From Yersinia canariae (GTDB taxonomy: Bacteria > Pseudomonadota > Gammaproteobacteria > Enterobacterales > Enterobacteriaceae), in assembly GCF_009831415.1 (NCBI RefSeq), contig NZ_CP043727.1, positions 3,596,001 to 3,660,000 on the forward strand: DNA of 64,000 nt, read 5' to 3'. The position numbers and the translations under genes were made by a program. The notes beneath the pieces were generated by a model. It was not told where the DNA came from and searched no databases. It saw only the letters and a program-made list of their open reading frames with translations. Below, piece after piece: positions 38,149-49,412 of the stretch. Every line of letters begins with the position of its first letter. Position 1 is the first letter of the stretch.

Positions 38149-39006
38149 TTAAGACTGTTTGCTCATTGCTGCAACTTCAGCAGCAAAGTCAGTCTCAACT
38201 TTCTCAATGCCTTCGCCCACTTCGAAGCGGATGAAGTTTACAACGTCAGCGTTGTGCTCTTTCAGCAAATCACCAACAGTTTTGCTTGGATCCATAACGA
38301 AGTTCTGACCAGTCAGAGAAACTTCGCCGGTGAACTTACGCATACGGCCTTCAACCATCTTCTCAGCAATTTCACGTGGCTTGCCGGATTCGATAGCAAT
38401 GTCCAACTGGATTTGGTGCTCACGAGCAACAACTTCAGCAGGAACATCTTCTGGCTTAACGTATTCAGGCTTGCTTGCAGCAATGTGCATAGCAATGTGC
38501 TTAACCAGCTCTTCATCAGCACCAGTTGCCGCAACCATAACACCGATACGTGCGCCGTGCAGATAAGTACCCAGAACATCGCCTTCCAGAACAGCAACAC
38601 GACGAATGTTGATGTTTTCACCGATTTTAGCAACCAGGTTAGCGCGTTGTTCTTCGAACTTAGCTTTCAGAGCGTCGATATCAGCGATTTTGTCAGCCAG
38701 AGCTGCGTTGATAACTTCTTCGCCGAATGCTTTGAAGCCAGCATCTTTAGCAACGAAGTCAGTTTCGCAGTTCAGTTCCAAAATCACACCAAATTTGTCG
38801 TCGGCTGAAACTTTAGCCAGGATGATACCTTCAGCAGCGATACGGCCTGCTTTCTTGGCAGCTTTAGCCTGACCAGATTTACGCATATTGTCGATGGCAA
38901 GCTCGATGTCGCCGTTAGCTTCAACCAACGCCTTTTTACATTCCATCATGCCTGCGGCAGTACGTTCACGCAGTTCTTTTACCAAAGCAGCGGTAATAGC
39001 AACCAT
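38149..39006 (-). CDS. tsf: Elongation factor Ts
   Basis: A protein of 285 residues and the nucleotide exchange factor for EF-Tu. The N-terminal UBA-like domain starts [13 protein letters not shown], then comes GMMECKKAL, and the TDFVAKD motif contacts EF-Tu. The ATG at 39006 (MVAITAAL) has GAGGAAAT upstream; the frame extends to 39090 without homology. It is the second gene of the rpsB-tsf operon. Confidence 0.97.
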   Translation of the reverse strand: MVAITAALVKELRERTAAGMMECKKALVEANGDIELAIDNMRKSGQAKAAKKAGRIAAEGIILAKVSADDKFGVILELNCETDFVAKDAGFKAFGEEVINAALADKIADIDALKAKFEEQRANLVAKIGENINIRRVAVLEGDVLGTYLHGARIGVMVAATGADEELVKHIAMHIAASKPEYVKPEDVPAEVVAREHQIQLDIAIESGKPREIAEKMVEGRMRKFTGEVSLTGQNFVMDPSKTVGDLLKEHNADVVNFIRFEVGEGIEKVETDFAAEVAAMSKQS

Positions 39007-39056
39007 TTCAATTTCCTCGGTTCTCTTGTGAAAACAAGATCTCACATTAGATACGC

Positions 39057-39080
39057 AAAGGGGGCCTATAAAAGGCCCCC
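39057..39080 (-). terminator. Attenuator hairpin between rpsB and tsf
   Basis: On the minus strand GGGGGCC pairs with GGCCCCC around a 7-base loop, followed by TTT. It lies in the 128-base rpsB-tsf gap, where partial termination is known to lower tsf relative to rpsB in E. coli. The T tract is short, which fits incomplete termination. Confidence 0.65.
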
Positions 39081-39134
39081 TAACCAACATATTTCAATAC
39101 CTGGTTAATAAGGGCTCACGACGAGCCTGACTTA

Positions 39135-40110
<976 letters not shown>

Positions 40111-40293
40111 CTTTTGTTGCATTTAGTGTCGTCACTGCAAACGAAAGTTTGGCAGCAAATTACAGGGCTGGTACCATTAGTGCAGATTTTTTATTAATCG
40201 ATATTTACCTGCTCATTTCGACCTCTATGCCTCAGTTAAGGGCATAATTAATTAATGGCGGCTGAAACTCACAGCCCCTACGGACACTTTTGC

Positions 40294-41085
40294 ATGGCAA
40301 TCTCAATCAAAACACCTGAAGATATTCAAAAAATGCGCGTTGCTGGCCGCTTGGCTGCTGAAGTGCTGGAAATCATTGAACCTCACGTAAAACCTGGCGT
40401 CACCACCGGCGAGCTTGACCGAATTTGTCACGACCATATCACCAATCACCAGCAAGCTATCTCAGCGTGTCTCGGCTACCACGGTTTTCCAAAATCCGTT
40501 TGTATCTCGGTCAATGAAGTTATTTGTCACGGTATTCCGAGTGATGAGAAAGTGCTGAAAGATGGTGATATCGTGAATATCGACGTCACCGTGATTAAAG
40601 ACGGCTTCCATGGCGATACGTCAAAAATGTTTATTGTCGGTAAGCCCACTATCCTTGGTGAGCGCTTGTGCCGAGTGACACAAGAAAGCCTGTATCTGGC
40701 CATCAAAATGGTTAAACCGGGCATCCGTCTGCGCACCTTGGGCAAAGAGATCCAGAAATTTGTAGAAGCAGAAAACTTCTCGGTAGTGCGTGAATATTGT
40801 GGTCACGGTATTGGTGAGGGTTTCCATGAAGAGCCGCAGGTTCTGCACTATGATGCTGATGACGGTGGTGTCGTGCTGCAAGCAGGAATGGCATTCACTA
40901 TTGAACCGATGGTCAATGCTGGCGATTACCGCATCCGCACCATGAAAGACGGTTGGACAGTAAAAACTAAAGATCGCAGCTTGTCGGCGCAGTACGAGCA
41001 TACTATTGTGGTAACTGATAACGGCTGCGAAATAATGACGTTGCGCAAGGATGACACTATCCCCAACATCATAACGCACGAGTAG
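40294..41085 (+). CDS. map: Methionine aminopeptidase type I
   Basis: A cytosolic enzyme of 263 residues that removes the initiator methionine. The five metal ligands are in NIDVTVIKDGFHGDTSKMF (two Asp), YCGHGIGEGFHEEP (His), FTIEPMVNAG (Glu) and SAQYEHTIVV (Glu). The ATG at 40294 matches the family start MAISIKTPEDI; the frame is open from 40255 but the upstream part is not conserved. It diverges from rpsB and ends in a terminator. Confidence 0.96.
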   Translation: MAISIKTPEDIQKMRVAGRLAAEVLEIIEPHVKPGVTTGELDRICHDHITNHQQAISACLGYHGFPKSVCISVNEVICHGIPSDEKVLKDGDIVNIDVTVIKDGFHGDTSKMFIVGKPTILGERLCRVTQESLYLAIKMVKPGIRLRTLGKEIQKFVEAENFSVVREYCGHGIGEGFHEEPQVLHYDADDGGVVLQAGMAFTIEPMVNAGDYRIRTMKDGWTVKTKDRSLSAQYEHTIVVTDNGCEIMTLRKDDTIPNIITHE

Positions 41086-41092
41086 TAATGAC

Positions 41093-41117
41093 AAGCCGGC
41101 AGCCGCCGGCTTTTTTA
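41093..41117 (+). terminator. Intrinsic terminator after map
   Basis: AAGCCGGC pairs with GCCGGCTT around AGCC, followed by a T run. It separates map from glnD. Confidence 0.8.
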
Positions 41118-41160
41118 TGGGCTGCACTTTTTAGCAGGTCGACATTCATCAGGTAAACAT

Positions 41161-43839
41161 ATGGCTGACAATCACACCGAGCACTCTGTATCCCCCGCGG
41201 TAACGAAGGTCATTCCTGAGCAGCCCGCATCACCGGCTACCTACCTTGATAGTGAGCTTAATTGCCCAGAACTCAAACAACGATTGGAAACTTTCCAGTC
41301 CTGGTTGGCTGATGCATTCAATGCCGGAATCAGTGCGGAGACATTAATTGCTGCGCGCAGTGATTACATCGACCGTCTCTTACGGCGATTGTGGACATTC
41401 TATGGCTTTGATGATGTGGCAGAAACCGCGCTAGTTGCCGTCGGCGGTTATGGTCGTGGCGAGCTGCATCCGCTTTCAGATATTGATGTTCTGATTCTGT
41501 CCAAACAGCGGCTAAATGACGAGCATGCACAGCGAGTCGGCCAGTTGATCACATTATTATGGGATTTGAAGCTGGAAGTCGGTCATAGCGTACGAACGCT
41601 GGAAGAGTGTTTGCTGGAGGGGCTGGCCGACCTTACCGTTGCTACTAATATGATTGAATCTCGCCTCATTTGTGGCGATGTAGCCCTGTTTCTACAGATG
41701 CAAAAACACATTTTCAGCGAAAATTTCTGGCCATCCCCGAAGTTTTTCCATGCCAAAGTAGTTGAGCAACAAGAGCGGCATAAGCGCTACCACGGCACCA
41801 GCTATAATCTGGAACCGGACATCAAAAGCAGCCCCGGTGGATTAAGAGATATTCATACCTTACAGTGGGTTGCTCGCCGCCATTTTGGAGCCACCTCCTT
41901 AAGTGAGATGGTTGATTTTGGCTTTCTAACGAAAGCAGAGCGCAATGAACTGATTGAAAGCCAAAGTTTTTTGTGGCGCATCCGTTTTGCATTGCATTTA
42001 GTCCTAACCCGCTACGATAACCGTCTCCTATTTGACCGCCAACTGAGCGTTGCTCAGCTTTTGCAATATCAGGGCGAAGGTAATGAGCCGGTCGAACGCA
42101 TGATGAAAGATTTTTATCGTATGACTCGACGGGTTAGCGAACTGAACAACATGCTGTTGCAGCTATTTGATGAAGCCATATTGGCGCTGGATGCCAATGA
42201 GAAACCACGGCCGCTGGATGATGAATTTCAGTTGCGTGGCGATTTAATCGATCTTCGTGATGAAAATCTCTTTGTTGAGAAACCTGAAGCCATTATGCGC
42301 ATGTTTTATCTTATGGTGCGCAATCAGGACATCAAAGGCATTTACTCCACCACCGTGCGCCGCTTGCGCCATGCCCGCCGGCATCTGAAGCAGCCATTAT
42401 GTAATATCCCTGAAGCACGCAAACTGTTTATGGCCATTTTACGCCACCCTGGTGCGGTTTCCCGAGCCTTGTTACCCATGCATCGCCACAGTGTTCTGTG
42501 GGCCTACATGCCGCAATGGGGCAGTATTGTCGGGCAAATGCAGTTTGACTTATTTCATGCCTATACCGTCGATGAGCACACTATCCGAGTGTTACTTAAA
42601 CTCGAAAGTTTTGCCGATGAAACCACCCGCCCTCGCCATCCCCTTTGTGTTGAACTTTATCCGCGTTTACCTCAGCCTGAATTATTGCTGCTCGCGGCAC
42701 TGTTCCACGATATCGCCAAAGGTCGGGGGGGTGACCATTCAATATTGGGCGCTCACGATGTGCTGGAATTTGCCGAGCAGCATGGATTGAACTCCCGCGA
42801 AGCTCAACTTGTTGCCTGGTTAGTCCGTTGCCATTTATTGATGTCAGTAACAGCTCAGCGTCGAGATATTCAAGACCCAGCGGTGATTCAACAATTTTCC
42901 GCAGAAGTGCAAAGTGAAACCCGCTTACGTTATTTGGTCAGCCTGACAGTCGCGGATATTTGTGCCACCAATGAGAATTTGTGGAACAGTTGGAAGCAAA
43001 GCCTATTGCGCGAACTTTATTTCGCCACAGAGAAACAGCTTCGCCGTGGTATGCAAAACAGCCCAGACTTACGCGAACGCGTTCGTCATCATCGGCTACA
43101 AGCGCTGGCATTATTGCGCATGGATAATATTGATGAAGAAGCGCTGCACCGCATCTGGAGCCGTTGTCGAGCAGATTACTTCCTGCGCCACTCGCCTAAT
43201 CAATTGGCTTGGCATGCCCGGCATTTACTGGAACACGACTCAACAAAACCATTAGTGCTGGTTAGCCGTCAGGCAACGCGAGGGGGAACAGAAATCTTTA
43301 TTTGGTGCCCTGACCGCCCATCCTTATTTGCCGCCGTTGTGGGCGAGTTGGATCGTCGAAACCTGAGTGTCCATGACGCACAGATTTTTACTAATCGAGA
43401 TGGTATGGCGATGGATACTTTTATCGTGTTGGAGCCTGATGGCAGCCCATTGGCACAAGATAGGCACCCGATAATCATCCATGCGTTGCAGCAAGCGATG
43501 ACCCGACAAAACTATCAACACCCACGAGTAAGACGCTTATCGCCCAAATTACGCCATTTCAGCGTACCCACTGAAACCAATTTCTTGCCAACACATAACG
43601 AACGCCGGACTTATCTGGAGCTCATTGCGCTGGACCAACCGGGCCTACTGGCACGCGTCGGTGATATTTTTGCAGATTTAGGGTTATCACTGCATAGTGC
43701 GCGAATCACCACGATCGGCGAACGGGTAGAGGATTTATTTGTATTAGCAGACAAAGATCGCCGTGCTTTAAGCATTGAAACTCGTCGTGAATTAGCACAA
43801 CGGTTGACAGATACCCTCAATCCGAACGATAAACTGTGA
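41161..43839 (+). CDS. glnD: Bifunctional PII uridylyltransferase / uridylyl-removing enzyme
   Basis: An 892-residue nitrogen sensor that uridylylates and deuridylylates PII (GlnB and GlnK) according to glutamine. The nucleotidyltransferase motif [16 protein letters not shown] is at 95-110. The HD domain with [14 protein letters not shown] (near 520) carries the removing activity, and two C-terminal ACT domains (from about 705 and 815) sense glutamine. It lies between map and dapD as in E. coli. Confidence 0.97.
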   Translation: MADNHTEHSVSPAVTKVIPEQPASPATYLDSELNCPELKQRLETFQSWLADAFNAGISAETLIAARSDYIDRLLRRLWTFYGFDDVAETALVAVGGYGRGELHPLSDIDVLILSKQRLNDEHAQRVGQLITLLWDLKLEVGHSVRTLEECLLEGLADLTVATNMIESRLICGDVALFLQMQKHIFSENFWPSPKFFHAKVVEQQERHKRYHGTSYNLEPDIKSSPGGLRDIHTLQWVARRHFGATSLSEMVDFGFLTKAERNELIESQSFLWRIRFALHLVLTRYDNRLLFDRQLSVAQLLQYQGEGNEPVERMMKDFYRMTRRVSELNNMLLQLFDEAILALDANEKPRPLDDEFQLRGDLIDLRDENLFVEKPEAIMRMFYLMVRNQDIKGIYSTTVRRLRHARRHLKQPLCNIPEARKLFMAILRHPGAVSRALLPMHRHSVLWAYMPQWGSIVGQMQFDLFHAYTVDEHTIRVLLKLESFADETTRPRHPLCVELYPRLPQPELLLLAALFHDIAKGRGGDHSILGAHDVLEFAEQHGLNSREAQLVAWLVRCHLLMSVTAQRRDIQDPAVIQQFSAEVQSETRLRYLVSLTVADICATNENLWNSWKQSLLRELYFATEKQLRRGMQNSPDLRERVRHHRLQALALLRMDNIDEEALHRIWSRCRADYFLRHSPNQLAWHARHLLEHDSTKPLVLVSRQATRGGTEIFIWCPDRPSLFAAVVGELDRRNLSVHDAQIFTNRDGMAMDTFIVLEPDGSPLAQDRHPIIIHALQQAMTRQNYQHPRVRRLSPKLRHFSVPTETNFLPTHNERRTYLELIALDQPGLLARVGDIFADLGLSLHSARITTIGERVEDLFVLADKDRRALSIETRRELAQRLTDTLNPNDKL

Positions 43840-43956
43840 TACAAATACCTTTTTAGCGATTTATTTTCTTACAATCGACTACCCAACATCATTGGCGTTG
43901 TTGCTCACACCGCAGCAACGTCAATAGAAGGGTAAAACATCAGGAAAGAGAACAGG

Positions 43957-44781
43957 ATGCAGCAACTACAGAACGTTATTGAAACCGCTTTCGAACGCCG
44001 TGCAGATATCACTCCGGCAAATGTCGACACCGTAACGCGCGAAGCGATTAATCATGTGATTGATCTGCTGGATACCGGCGCACTGCGTGTTGCAGAAAAG
44101 ATTGACGGTCAGTGGGTCACTCATCAGTGGCTGAAAAAAGCCGTGCTGCTGTCTTTCCGCATCAATGACAATCAAGTCATGGAAGGCGCAGAAACGCGTT
44201 ATTACGATAAAGTCCCGATGAAATTTGCAGGCTATGATGAAGCCCGTTTCCAACGTGAAGGGTTCCGTGTTGTGCCACCAGCAACTGTGCGCAAAGGCGC
44301 ATTTATTGCACGTAATACCGTACTGATGCCTTCCTATGTCAATATCGGTGCTTTTGTTGATGAAGGCACCATGGTCGACACATGGGCAACGGTTGGTTCT
44401 TGCGCACAAATCGGTAAGAATGTTCACCTGTCTGGTGGCGTTGGCATTGGCGGCGTATTGGAACCCCTGCAAGCTAACCCAACCATTATCGAAGACAACT
44501 GTTTTGTCGGCGCACGTTCAGAAGTGGTTGAAGGGGTTATCGTTGAGGAAGGCTCGGTTATTTCTATGGGCGTATTCATCGGTCAAAGCACCCGTATTTA
44601 TGACCGCGAAACCGGCGAAATCCATTATGGTCGTGTTCCTGCGGGTTCTGTCGTTGTTTCTGGCAATCTGCCATCGAAAGACGGTAGTTATAGCTTGTAC
44701 TGCGCGGTTATCGTGAAAAAAGTGGATGCCAAGACCCGTGGGAAAGTCGGTATTAATGAGTTATTGCGCACCATCGACTAA
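43957..44781 (+). CDS. dapD: 2,3,4,5-tetrahydropyridine-2,6-dicarboxylate N-succinyltransferase
   Basis: A 274-residue trimeric enzyme of the succinylase branch of lysine and diaminopimelate synthesis. The N-terminal helical domain is followed by hexapeptide repeats from about 105 ([28 protein letters not shown]) and ends with the succinyl-CoA binding tail. AAAGAGAACAGG precedes the ATG. A strong terminator follows. Confidence 0.97.
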   Translation: MQQLQNVIETAFERRADITPANVDTVTREAINHVIDLLDTGALRVAEKIDGQWVTHQWLKKAVLLSFRINDNQVMEGAETRYYDKVPMKFAGYDEARFQREGFRVVPPATVRKGAFIARNTVLMPSYVNIGAFVDEGTMVDTWATVGSCAQIGKNVHLSGGVGIGGVLEPLQANPTIIEDNCFVGARSEVVEGVIVEEGSVISMGVFIGQSTRIYDRETGEIHYGRVPAGSVVVSGNLPSKDGSYSLYCAVIVKKVDAKTRGKVGINELLRTID

Positions 44782-44790
44782 GATTGAAGA

Positions 44791-44817
44791 TAGCGGGCTA
44801 ATCCCCGCTATTTTTTT
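44791..44817 (+). terminator. Intrinsic terminator after dapD
   Basis: TAGCGGG pairs with CCCGCTA around a 6-base loop, followed by seven T. Confidence 0.85.
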
Positions 44818-44899
44818 GCCTTGTGAGTTAGTCACATTTTTTGGCGAAAATTACCGTCATAATCATAATCTGTGGAATATAAAACTAAAAGGTGGCGCT

Positions 44900-45289
44900 A
44901 TGTATGACAATCTGAAAAGCTTAGGAATCACACAACCAGAAGATGTCGATCGCTATAGCCTGCGTCAGGAGGCCAATAACGACATTCTGAAAATTTACTT
45001 CCGCAAAGATAAAGGTGAATTTTTTGCCAAGAGTGTGAAGTTCAAATACCCACGCCAACGCAAAACTGTGGTTGCTGATAATGCGGGTCATGGTTATAAA
45101 GAAATCAATGAAATCAATCCGAATCTACGTTATGTCATTGATGAGCTTGATCAACTGTGCAAACGCGATCAGATTGAAGTTGATTTGAAGCGGAAGATTC
45201 TGGATGATTTACGTCATTTAGAAAGCGTTGTAGCCAATAAGATTGCTGAAATTGAATCTGACCTGGAAAAATTAACCAACGGCCGCTAA
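44900..45289 (+). CDS. yaeH: DUF3461 family protein YaeH
   Basis: A 129-residue soluble protein of unknown function. The conserved N-terminus is [20 protein letters not shown], and the C-terminal half is a charged helix ([20 protein letters not shown]). The ATG at 44900 has AGGTGG upstream and fits the family length; the frame is open back into dapD but the extension spans the terminator. It follows dapD as in E. coli and is the last gene of that syntenic block. Confidence 0.9.
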   Translation: MYDNLKSLGITQPEDVDRYSLRQEANNDILKIYFRKDKGEFFAKSVKFKYPRQRKTVVADNAGHGYKEINEINPNLRYVIDELDQLCKRDQIEVDLKRKILDDLRHLESVVANKIAEIESDLEKLTNGR

Positions 45290-45300
45290 ATCTGATTTTT

Positions 45301-45380
45301 GGTATCCTTGGCGTTATTGGCGTTGCAGGTGAGTAAACATCGCTCCCACCTGCAACTTCAAGAATAAAGGGGATATCACC
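45301..45380. repeat. Imperfect palindrome, possibly an internally deleted ERIC
   Basis: GTTGCAGGTG (45322-45331) is a perfect inverted copy of CACCTGCAAC (45347-45356) with a 15-base loop, and weaker symmetry continues outward to GGTATCC and GGATATCACC. The right arm TGCAACTTCAAGAATAAAGG resembles the ERIC end consensus. It lies between convergent yaeH and yqcA, where the two conserved gene blocks join. It may also act as a transcript end, although there is no T run. Confidence 0.5.
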
Positions 45381-45412
45381 TAATTAATTCGCGTTGAATT
45401 ATGATAGGAATT

Positions 45413-45862
45413 TTACTGAAGCAAGCGGCCCCACTGCTCCACCCAAGAGGCAGAAACCACCTCAGGCTCAGGGTGTTCAATAGCATCAATTTCTAGCCTT
45501 TCGCCAATTCTCGTCGCCCCCTGCTCTTGCAACAATTCATCAAATGCGCGCCCGGCACCACAGAAATTATCATAACTGCTGTCACCCAACGCAATGACGC
45601 CATAGCGCAACTCTGGCTGGAACCCAACCTGATCACGCACCGCAACAAAGAGCGAAGCAATACTGTCCGGGAAATCACCCTGCCCGGTTGTCGAGGTGAC
45701 CACCAGCGCATAATGCTGGCGATAATACTGCCAGGCCTCTAAGGACCCCTCATCGAACACTTTGACCTCGTGCCCTTGCTCTTTCAGTATGTTCTCGGCT
45801 TCTTCTGCAACTAACAATGCATTACCGTAAACTGTGCCGACAAAAATCCCGACCTGAGCCAT
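45413..45862 (-). CDS. yqcA: Flavodoxin-like protein YqcA
   Basis: A 149-residue short-chain flavodoxin. The FMN phosphate loop is [15 protein letters not shown] near residues 9-23, with [12 protein letters not shown] and [12 protein letters not shown] forming the ring-binding loops. The ATG at 45862 (MAQVGIF) matches the E. coli length; the frame has a second ATG three codons upstream. It is the last gene of yqcC-truC-yqcA. MioC is a paralogue, but the neighbours favour YqcA. Confidence 0.92.
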   Translation of the reverse strand: MAQVGIFVGTVYGNALLVAEEAENILKEQGHEVKVFDEGSLEAWQYYRQHYALVVTSTTGQGDFPDSIASLFVAVRDQVGFQPELRYGVIALGDSSYDNFCGAGRAFDELLQEQGATRIGERLEIDAIEHPEPEVVSASWVEQWGRLLQ

Positions 45863-45890
45863 AAAAATCATGTCCTTTTAACGAGAAAAA

Positions 45891-46664
45891 TTACGCACCA
45901 TCCTGACCCGCTATAGCCGGAAACTCAACCCTTTCAAGATTAGGGACAATGCCCAACCAACCAAAATGTGACATCAGCTGTTGCCAGGATTCATCCCAAC
46001 GTGCAGTCAAGCTAAGGGGTTCTCCCGTCACAGGATGAGTAAGATGCAGATGGCTGGCATGAAGCATCAGCCGTGAGCAATCAAAATGCTCTGCAACCCC
46101 ACGATTCTGACGCAGATCTCCGTGGGCGCTGTCACCAATAATCGGGTGGCGGATATGCGCCATATGCCGACGAAGCTGGTGCTTACGGCCTGTTTCTGGC
46201 TTGAGTTCCATTAAACTAAAACGCGCAGTGTCATAACGCCCAATAGCAATTGGCACTTCCACTTGAGCCAGGGCCTGATAATGAGTAACTGAAGGCTGAG
46301 GCGCTTTATCTGGCCGAGAAAATTTATCCGCAATTTTGTCTAGCTCTTCAGTCATTTCGTAATCAATAGTGCCACCTTCCAGCACATATCCACGAACGAC
46401 AGCATGATACGTTTTTTGAATTTGATGCTGCTCGAATTGCAAAGACAGGGCCCGAGCCACATCACTGGAGAGCGCCATGAGCAACACACCAGATGTCGGG
46501 CGATCGAGGCGATGAACGGTATAGACATGCTTACCAATTTGGTCGCGTACCGTTTGCATCACAAATACAGTTTCGTTGCTATCTAACCAACTGCGATGAA
46601 CAAGCCAGCCAGCCGGTTTATTGACCGCAACTATATGTTCGTCTTGATAGAGTATTTCCAGCAT
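45891..46664 (-). CDS. truC: tRNA pseudouridine(65) synthase
   Basis: A 257-residue RluA-family enzyme making pseudouridine 65 in tRNA-Ile and tRNA-Asp. The catalytic Asp is in VHRLDRPTSGVLLMAL near residue 54. ELKPETGRKHQLRRHMAHI and HPIIGDSAHGD follow. It overlaps the yqcC stop by one base, so the genes are coupled. Confidence 0.95.
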   Translation of the reverse strand: MLEILYQDEHIVAVNKPAGWLVHRSWLDSNETVFVMQTVRDQIGKHVYTVHRLDRPTSGVLLMALSSDVARALSLQFEQHQIQKTYHAVVRGYVLEGGTIDYEMTEELDKIADKFSRPDKAPQPSVTHYQALAQVEVPIAIGRYDTARFSLMELKPETGRKHQLRRHMAHIRHPIIGDSAHGDLRQNRGVAEHFDCSRLMLHASHLHLTHPVTGEPLSLTARWDESWQQLMSHFGWLGIVPNLERVEFPAIAGQDGA

Positions 46665-46996
46665 TAGTTATTTTCTTTATTTAGCAGGTCATCTAAACGC
46701 TGTAATTCTACCAGCAATACGGTGCAATCTGGCCGACCTTCACCACTGAGCGCCTCTTCAAAATAGGGAGTAATAGCGAAACGAGTGGGAAGCGGCCCTT
46801 TCGATTCCAGCAATGCATACATCCGAGGAATAAGTACCCATTGCAACCACTGTTCAGCCTCCATGGTATCAATGCTGAAAGGCTCATTACTTTCAAAAGC
46901 CTCAATTTGTGGCGAAACTGTTTGCCAGAGATCAATAGCCCGCATAGCAAGCTCGATATTCTGTAGGCTCTGGCGCACCTGATTTTCTGTATTCAT
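46664..46996 (-). CDS. yqcC: YqcC family protein
   Basis: A 110-residue soluble protein (DUF446), function unknown. The conserved C-terminal half contains WLQWVLIPRMYALLE and LPTRFAITPYFEEAL. The ATG at 46996 gives the E. coli length; the frame is open to 47029. It is the first gene of yqcC-truC-yqcA and lies next to csrB, as in E. coli. Confidence 0.9.
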   Translation of the reverse strand: MNTENQVRQSLQNIELAMRAIDLWQTVSPQIEAFESNEPFSIDTMEAEQWLQWVLIPRMYALLESKGPLPTRFAITPYFEEALSGEGRPDCTVLLVELQRLDDLLNKENN

Positions 46997-47124
46997 GATT
47001 ATGCTCTCAACCAAAAAACAACCATTCACCGGGCCGGTTCAACGGCGGCCAAGCATACCATTGAAGAAGAATATACCCAAACTCACACCCTGGATAACAG
47101 CGGCAAATTGAGCACAATACAGAT

Positions 47125-47474
47125 AAAAAAAGGGGTACTGTTTTACCAGTACCCCTCTATTCGTTTTATAGCAATCCAGCTAAAAGTGATGCTCCCTGCT
47201 CAATCCTTGAAAACTTTTCCGTGCGGTTATCCTAACCAGCAATCCATCGCGTTGTCCTACACCATCCTGATGCCAATCCTGAAGTTATCCTAACCCACCA
47301 ATCATCCTGGACTGGCTCTCAATCTCCATCCTGGAGGTGTCCTTTGTTTCATCCTGAAACATCCCTTCACTCATCCTAAGCAGTCCCTGTGTTCTTCATC
47401 CTGAAGTGGCACCATCCTGATACCGTCCTTCTCCACCAGATCCTATCCGGCGAGTAAAGGATCGCTTAATCGAC
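47125..47474 (-). ncRNA. csrB: CsrB regulatory RNA
   Basis: A transcript of about 350 nt that sequesters the RNA-binding protein CsrA. The minus strand carries about 24 GGA trinucleotides, about 12 of them as AGGAT, many in hairpin loops such as TTCAGGATGAA and CTCCAGGATGGAG. The 5' end GTCGATTAAG resembles the E. coli start GTCGACAGGG, and the 3' end is the terminator GGGGTACTG/CAGTACCCC plus seven T at 47125-47153. The position between yqcC and syd is that of E. coli csrB. The 5' end is placed by similarity only. Confidence 0.93.
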
Positions 47475-47611
47475 AAAGAGAGACAAGGTACTGTAAGGCG
47501 AATGAGGGGGATGCTTTTATATATAAAAAAATGAATGTTTATAACAAAATGATTTTATTGAAGATAAATCTAACACAATAATTTCACATAAAAGGAATAG
47601 AAGTGATGTCT

Positions 47612-47647
47612 CACAGCCCGTGTGCGAGATCTCTCACACGGGCTGTG
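47612..47647 (-). promoter_or_regulatory. 36-bp palindrome with UvrY/GacA-type box upstream of csrB
   Basis: The 36 bases form a palindrome with 17 of 18 pairs matched. The centre, TGTGCGAGATCTCTCACA at 47621-47638, closely resembles the box bound by the response regulator UvrY upstream of E. coli csrB (TGTnAGAGATCTCTTACA type). It lies about 155 bases before the presumed csrB start and 25 bases after the syd stop. The outer arms CACAGCCCG/CGGGCTGTG could also form a hairpin at the end of syd mRNA, but no T run follows. The stretch 47475-47611 between it and csrB is A/T-rich, with no gene. Confidence 0.72.
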
Positions 47648-47671
47648 TTGGAATAGACAATAACTATTTCT

Positions 47672-48220
47672 TTATTCAGAAAATACTGGGCGCAATGCAT
47701 CCAGAAAATGAGTAAGAGTCGATGCCAGTAATGTCCGTTTTCCGCTACCAAACTCTTCTAATACAACATTGCCACTGACATTACACAGCGAGGCCATGGT
47801 CATTTCGGAGTCTGTTGTCGCCAAAAACAGAGTCGGTGAGAGTTTCAGCCTTTTCTGGGTCACCAGATGACCAATGAGATTTTCCTGTAACCGGATAAAA
47901 TCATCTTCACTCCAGACTTGCAGCAAGGTAAAGCGGTGATCACCTAAATCAGCTTTCATATCTCCGGCATATTGCTGGGTATAAAACTCATGAATATCTG
48001 GATGAAGCTGAATCTCCAATGCCCGTTCGATATTGGCAAGATTGGCGTCCGCGACAAAAGGCTGTGGCAACCAAAATACCTGACTATCCTGCGTTTCTAT
48101 CGTACAAGGAGAAGGAACGCCATACAGCTCCTCACTGGCAGGCGGGCAACCGGTTTGCTGTTGCCATAAATCAATGTAGCGTTGAGTAAAACTCTTAAGT
48201 GCCGTTGAAACGTTTTGGTC
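47672..48220 (-). CDS. syd: SecY-interacting protein Syd
   Basis: A 182-residue peripheral inner-membrane protein that binds SecY and may check translocon assembly. Family blocks are [27 protein letters not shown] and [20 protein letters not shown]. The ATG at 48220 gives the E. coli length; a further ATG is six codons upstream. It diverges from queF. Confidence 0.93.
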   Translation of the reverse strand, partial: DQNVSTALKSFTQRYIDLWQQQTGCPPASEELYGVPSPCTIETQDSQVFWLPQPFVADANLANIERALEIQLHPDIHEFYTQQYAGDMKADLGDHRFTLLQVWSEDDFIRLQENLIGHLVTQKRLKLSPTLFLATTDSEMTMASLCNVSGNVVLEEFGSGKRTLLASTLTHFLDALRPVFSE

Positions 48221-48352
48221 CATTCTTTTTCTCTGCATCGCGGCGGCTTACGTGTACCAAGGTGAATATCGCCCTCACCTAGAAATACAGTTAAACGCGG
48301 CATTAATTGATAAACTATAGCTATTGTACCTTTCTCTTATCATGGGAACAGC

Positions 48353-49198
48353 ATGTCTTCATATCAAGACCACCAAGCTCTGGCGCAACTGACGCTGGGC
48401 AAACCTACTGCGTATCGCGACCACTATGATGTAACCTTATTGCAGGCGGTACCACGGAGTATGAACCGCGAGCCTCTCGGGTTATATCCCGATAACCTGC
48501 CCTTTCATGGTGCGGACATCTGGACATTATATGAGCTTTCCTGGCTAAACAGCCATGGCTTGCCGCAGGTTGCCGTAGGCGAAATAAGCCTAAACTCCAA
48601 TAGTATTAATCTCATTGAATCAAAGAGTTTTAAGCTTTACCTCAACAGCTTCAACCAAACTGCATTTACTAACTGGGAGAGTGTACGAACCACTTTGCAA
48701 CAGGATTTATCCGCCTGTGCTCAAGGGGATGTCAGTGTCACGCTATACCGATTGGACGAATTGACACATCAACCCATTGCCAATTTCTCGGGGGAGTGTC
48801 TGGATGAACAAGATATCTGTATTGATAGCTATGAGTTCAGTGCCGACTACCTGCAAGGCGCTACAGGTAAAAATCACGTCGAAGAGAGTCTGGTTAGCCA
48901 CTTACTTAAATCCAACTGTCTAATAACCCACCAACCCGATTGGGGCTCCGTCCAAATCAGCTACAGTGGCCCACAGATTAGCCGCGAAGCCTTACTGCGC
49001 TATCTGGTCTCTTTCCGCCATCATAATGAATTTCACGAGCAGTGTGTCGAACGTATTTTCAATGACATCATGCACTTCTGTCAGCCGGAAACACTGTCAG
49101 TTTATGCGCGCTATACCCGCCGTGGGGGGCTGGATATCAATCCATGGCGTTCTAACACTGATTTTGTGCCATCAACTGGCCGTCTGGCACGACAATAA
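48353..49198 (+). CDS. queF: NADPH-dependent 7-cyano-7-deazaguanine reductase
   Basis: A 281-residue bimodular tunnelling-fold enzyme reducing preQ0 to preQ1 for queuosine in tRNA. The QueF motif [15 protein letters not shown] is in the N-terminal half, and the catalytic Cys is in [28 protein letters not shown] carries a conserved Glu. There is no sign of a preQ1 riboswitch in the 114 bases between syd and queF. Confidence 0.96.
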   Translation: MSSYQDHQALAQLTLGKPTAYRDHYDVTLLQAVPRSMNREPLGLYPDNLPFHGADIWTLYELSWLNSHGLPQVAVGEISLNSNSINLIESKSFKLYLNSFNQTAFTNWESVRTTLQQDLSACAQGDVSVTLYRLDELTHQPIANFSGECLDEQDICIDSYEFSADYLQGATGKNHVEESLVSHLLKSNCLITHQPDWGSVQISYSGPQISREALLRYLVSFRHHNEFHEQCVERIFNDIMHFCQPETLSVYARYTRRGGLDINPWRSNTDFVPSTGRLARQ

Positions 49199-49385
49199 AT
49201 GCGGGCATATGCGCAACTTTATCACCAGTGGCGCGTTAGTATTGGCAAAAAGTAAGCGACGACGTTAAGGTTAATTATAGGTTTCTTATGCTATTTTCAG
49301 TATAAAAATCAGTAATAGATACTTAGTGGCCTCTCTGATATTCCACGGAAAAACAGAAAGCAGCACTCTGATACACGGGCACTAC

Positions 49386-49399
49386 CACCCCTAGGGGTG
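49386..49399. promoter_or_regulatory. Perfect 14-bp palindrome before the ppnN ribosome binding site
   Basis: CACCCCTAGGGGTG is fully self-complementary and ends 2 bases before AAAGGAG of ppnN. It could be an operator, or a small hairpin touching the ribosome site. No known regulator is recognised. Confidence 0.4.
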
Positions 49400-49412
49400 T
49401 AAAGGAGTAACT

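Noticed and set aside
47161..47460. Dispersed ATCCT units looking like a tandem repeat or degenerate CRISPR
   Set aside because: Spacing is irregular, and the minus strand is clearly CsrB RNA with GGA loops and a terminator.
48239..48352. preQ1 riboswitch before queF
   Set aside because: There is no aptamer-like hairpin with the A-rich tail, and the gap is mostly the divergent syd start.
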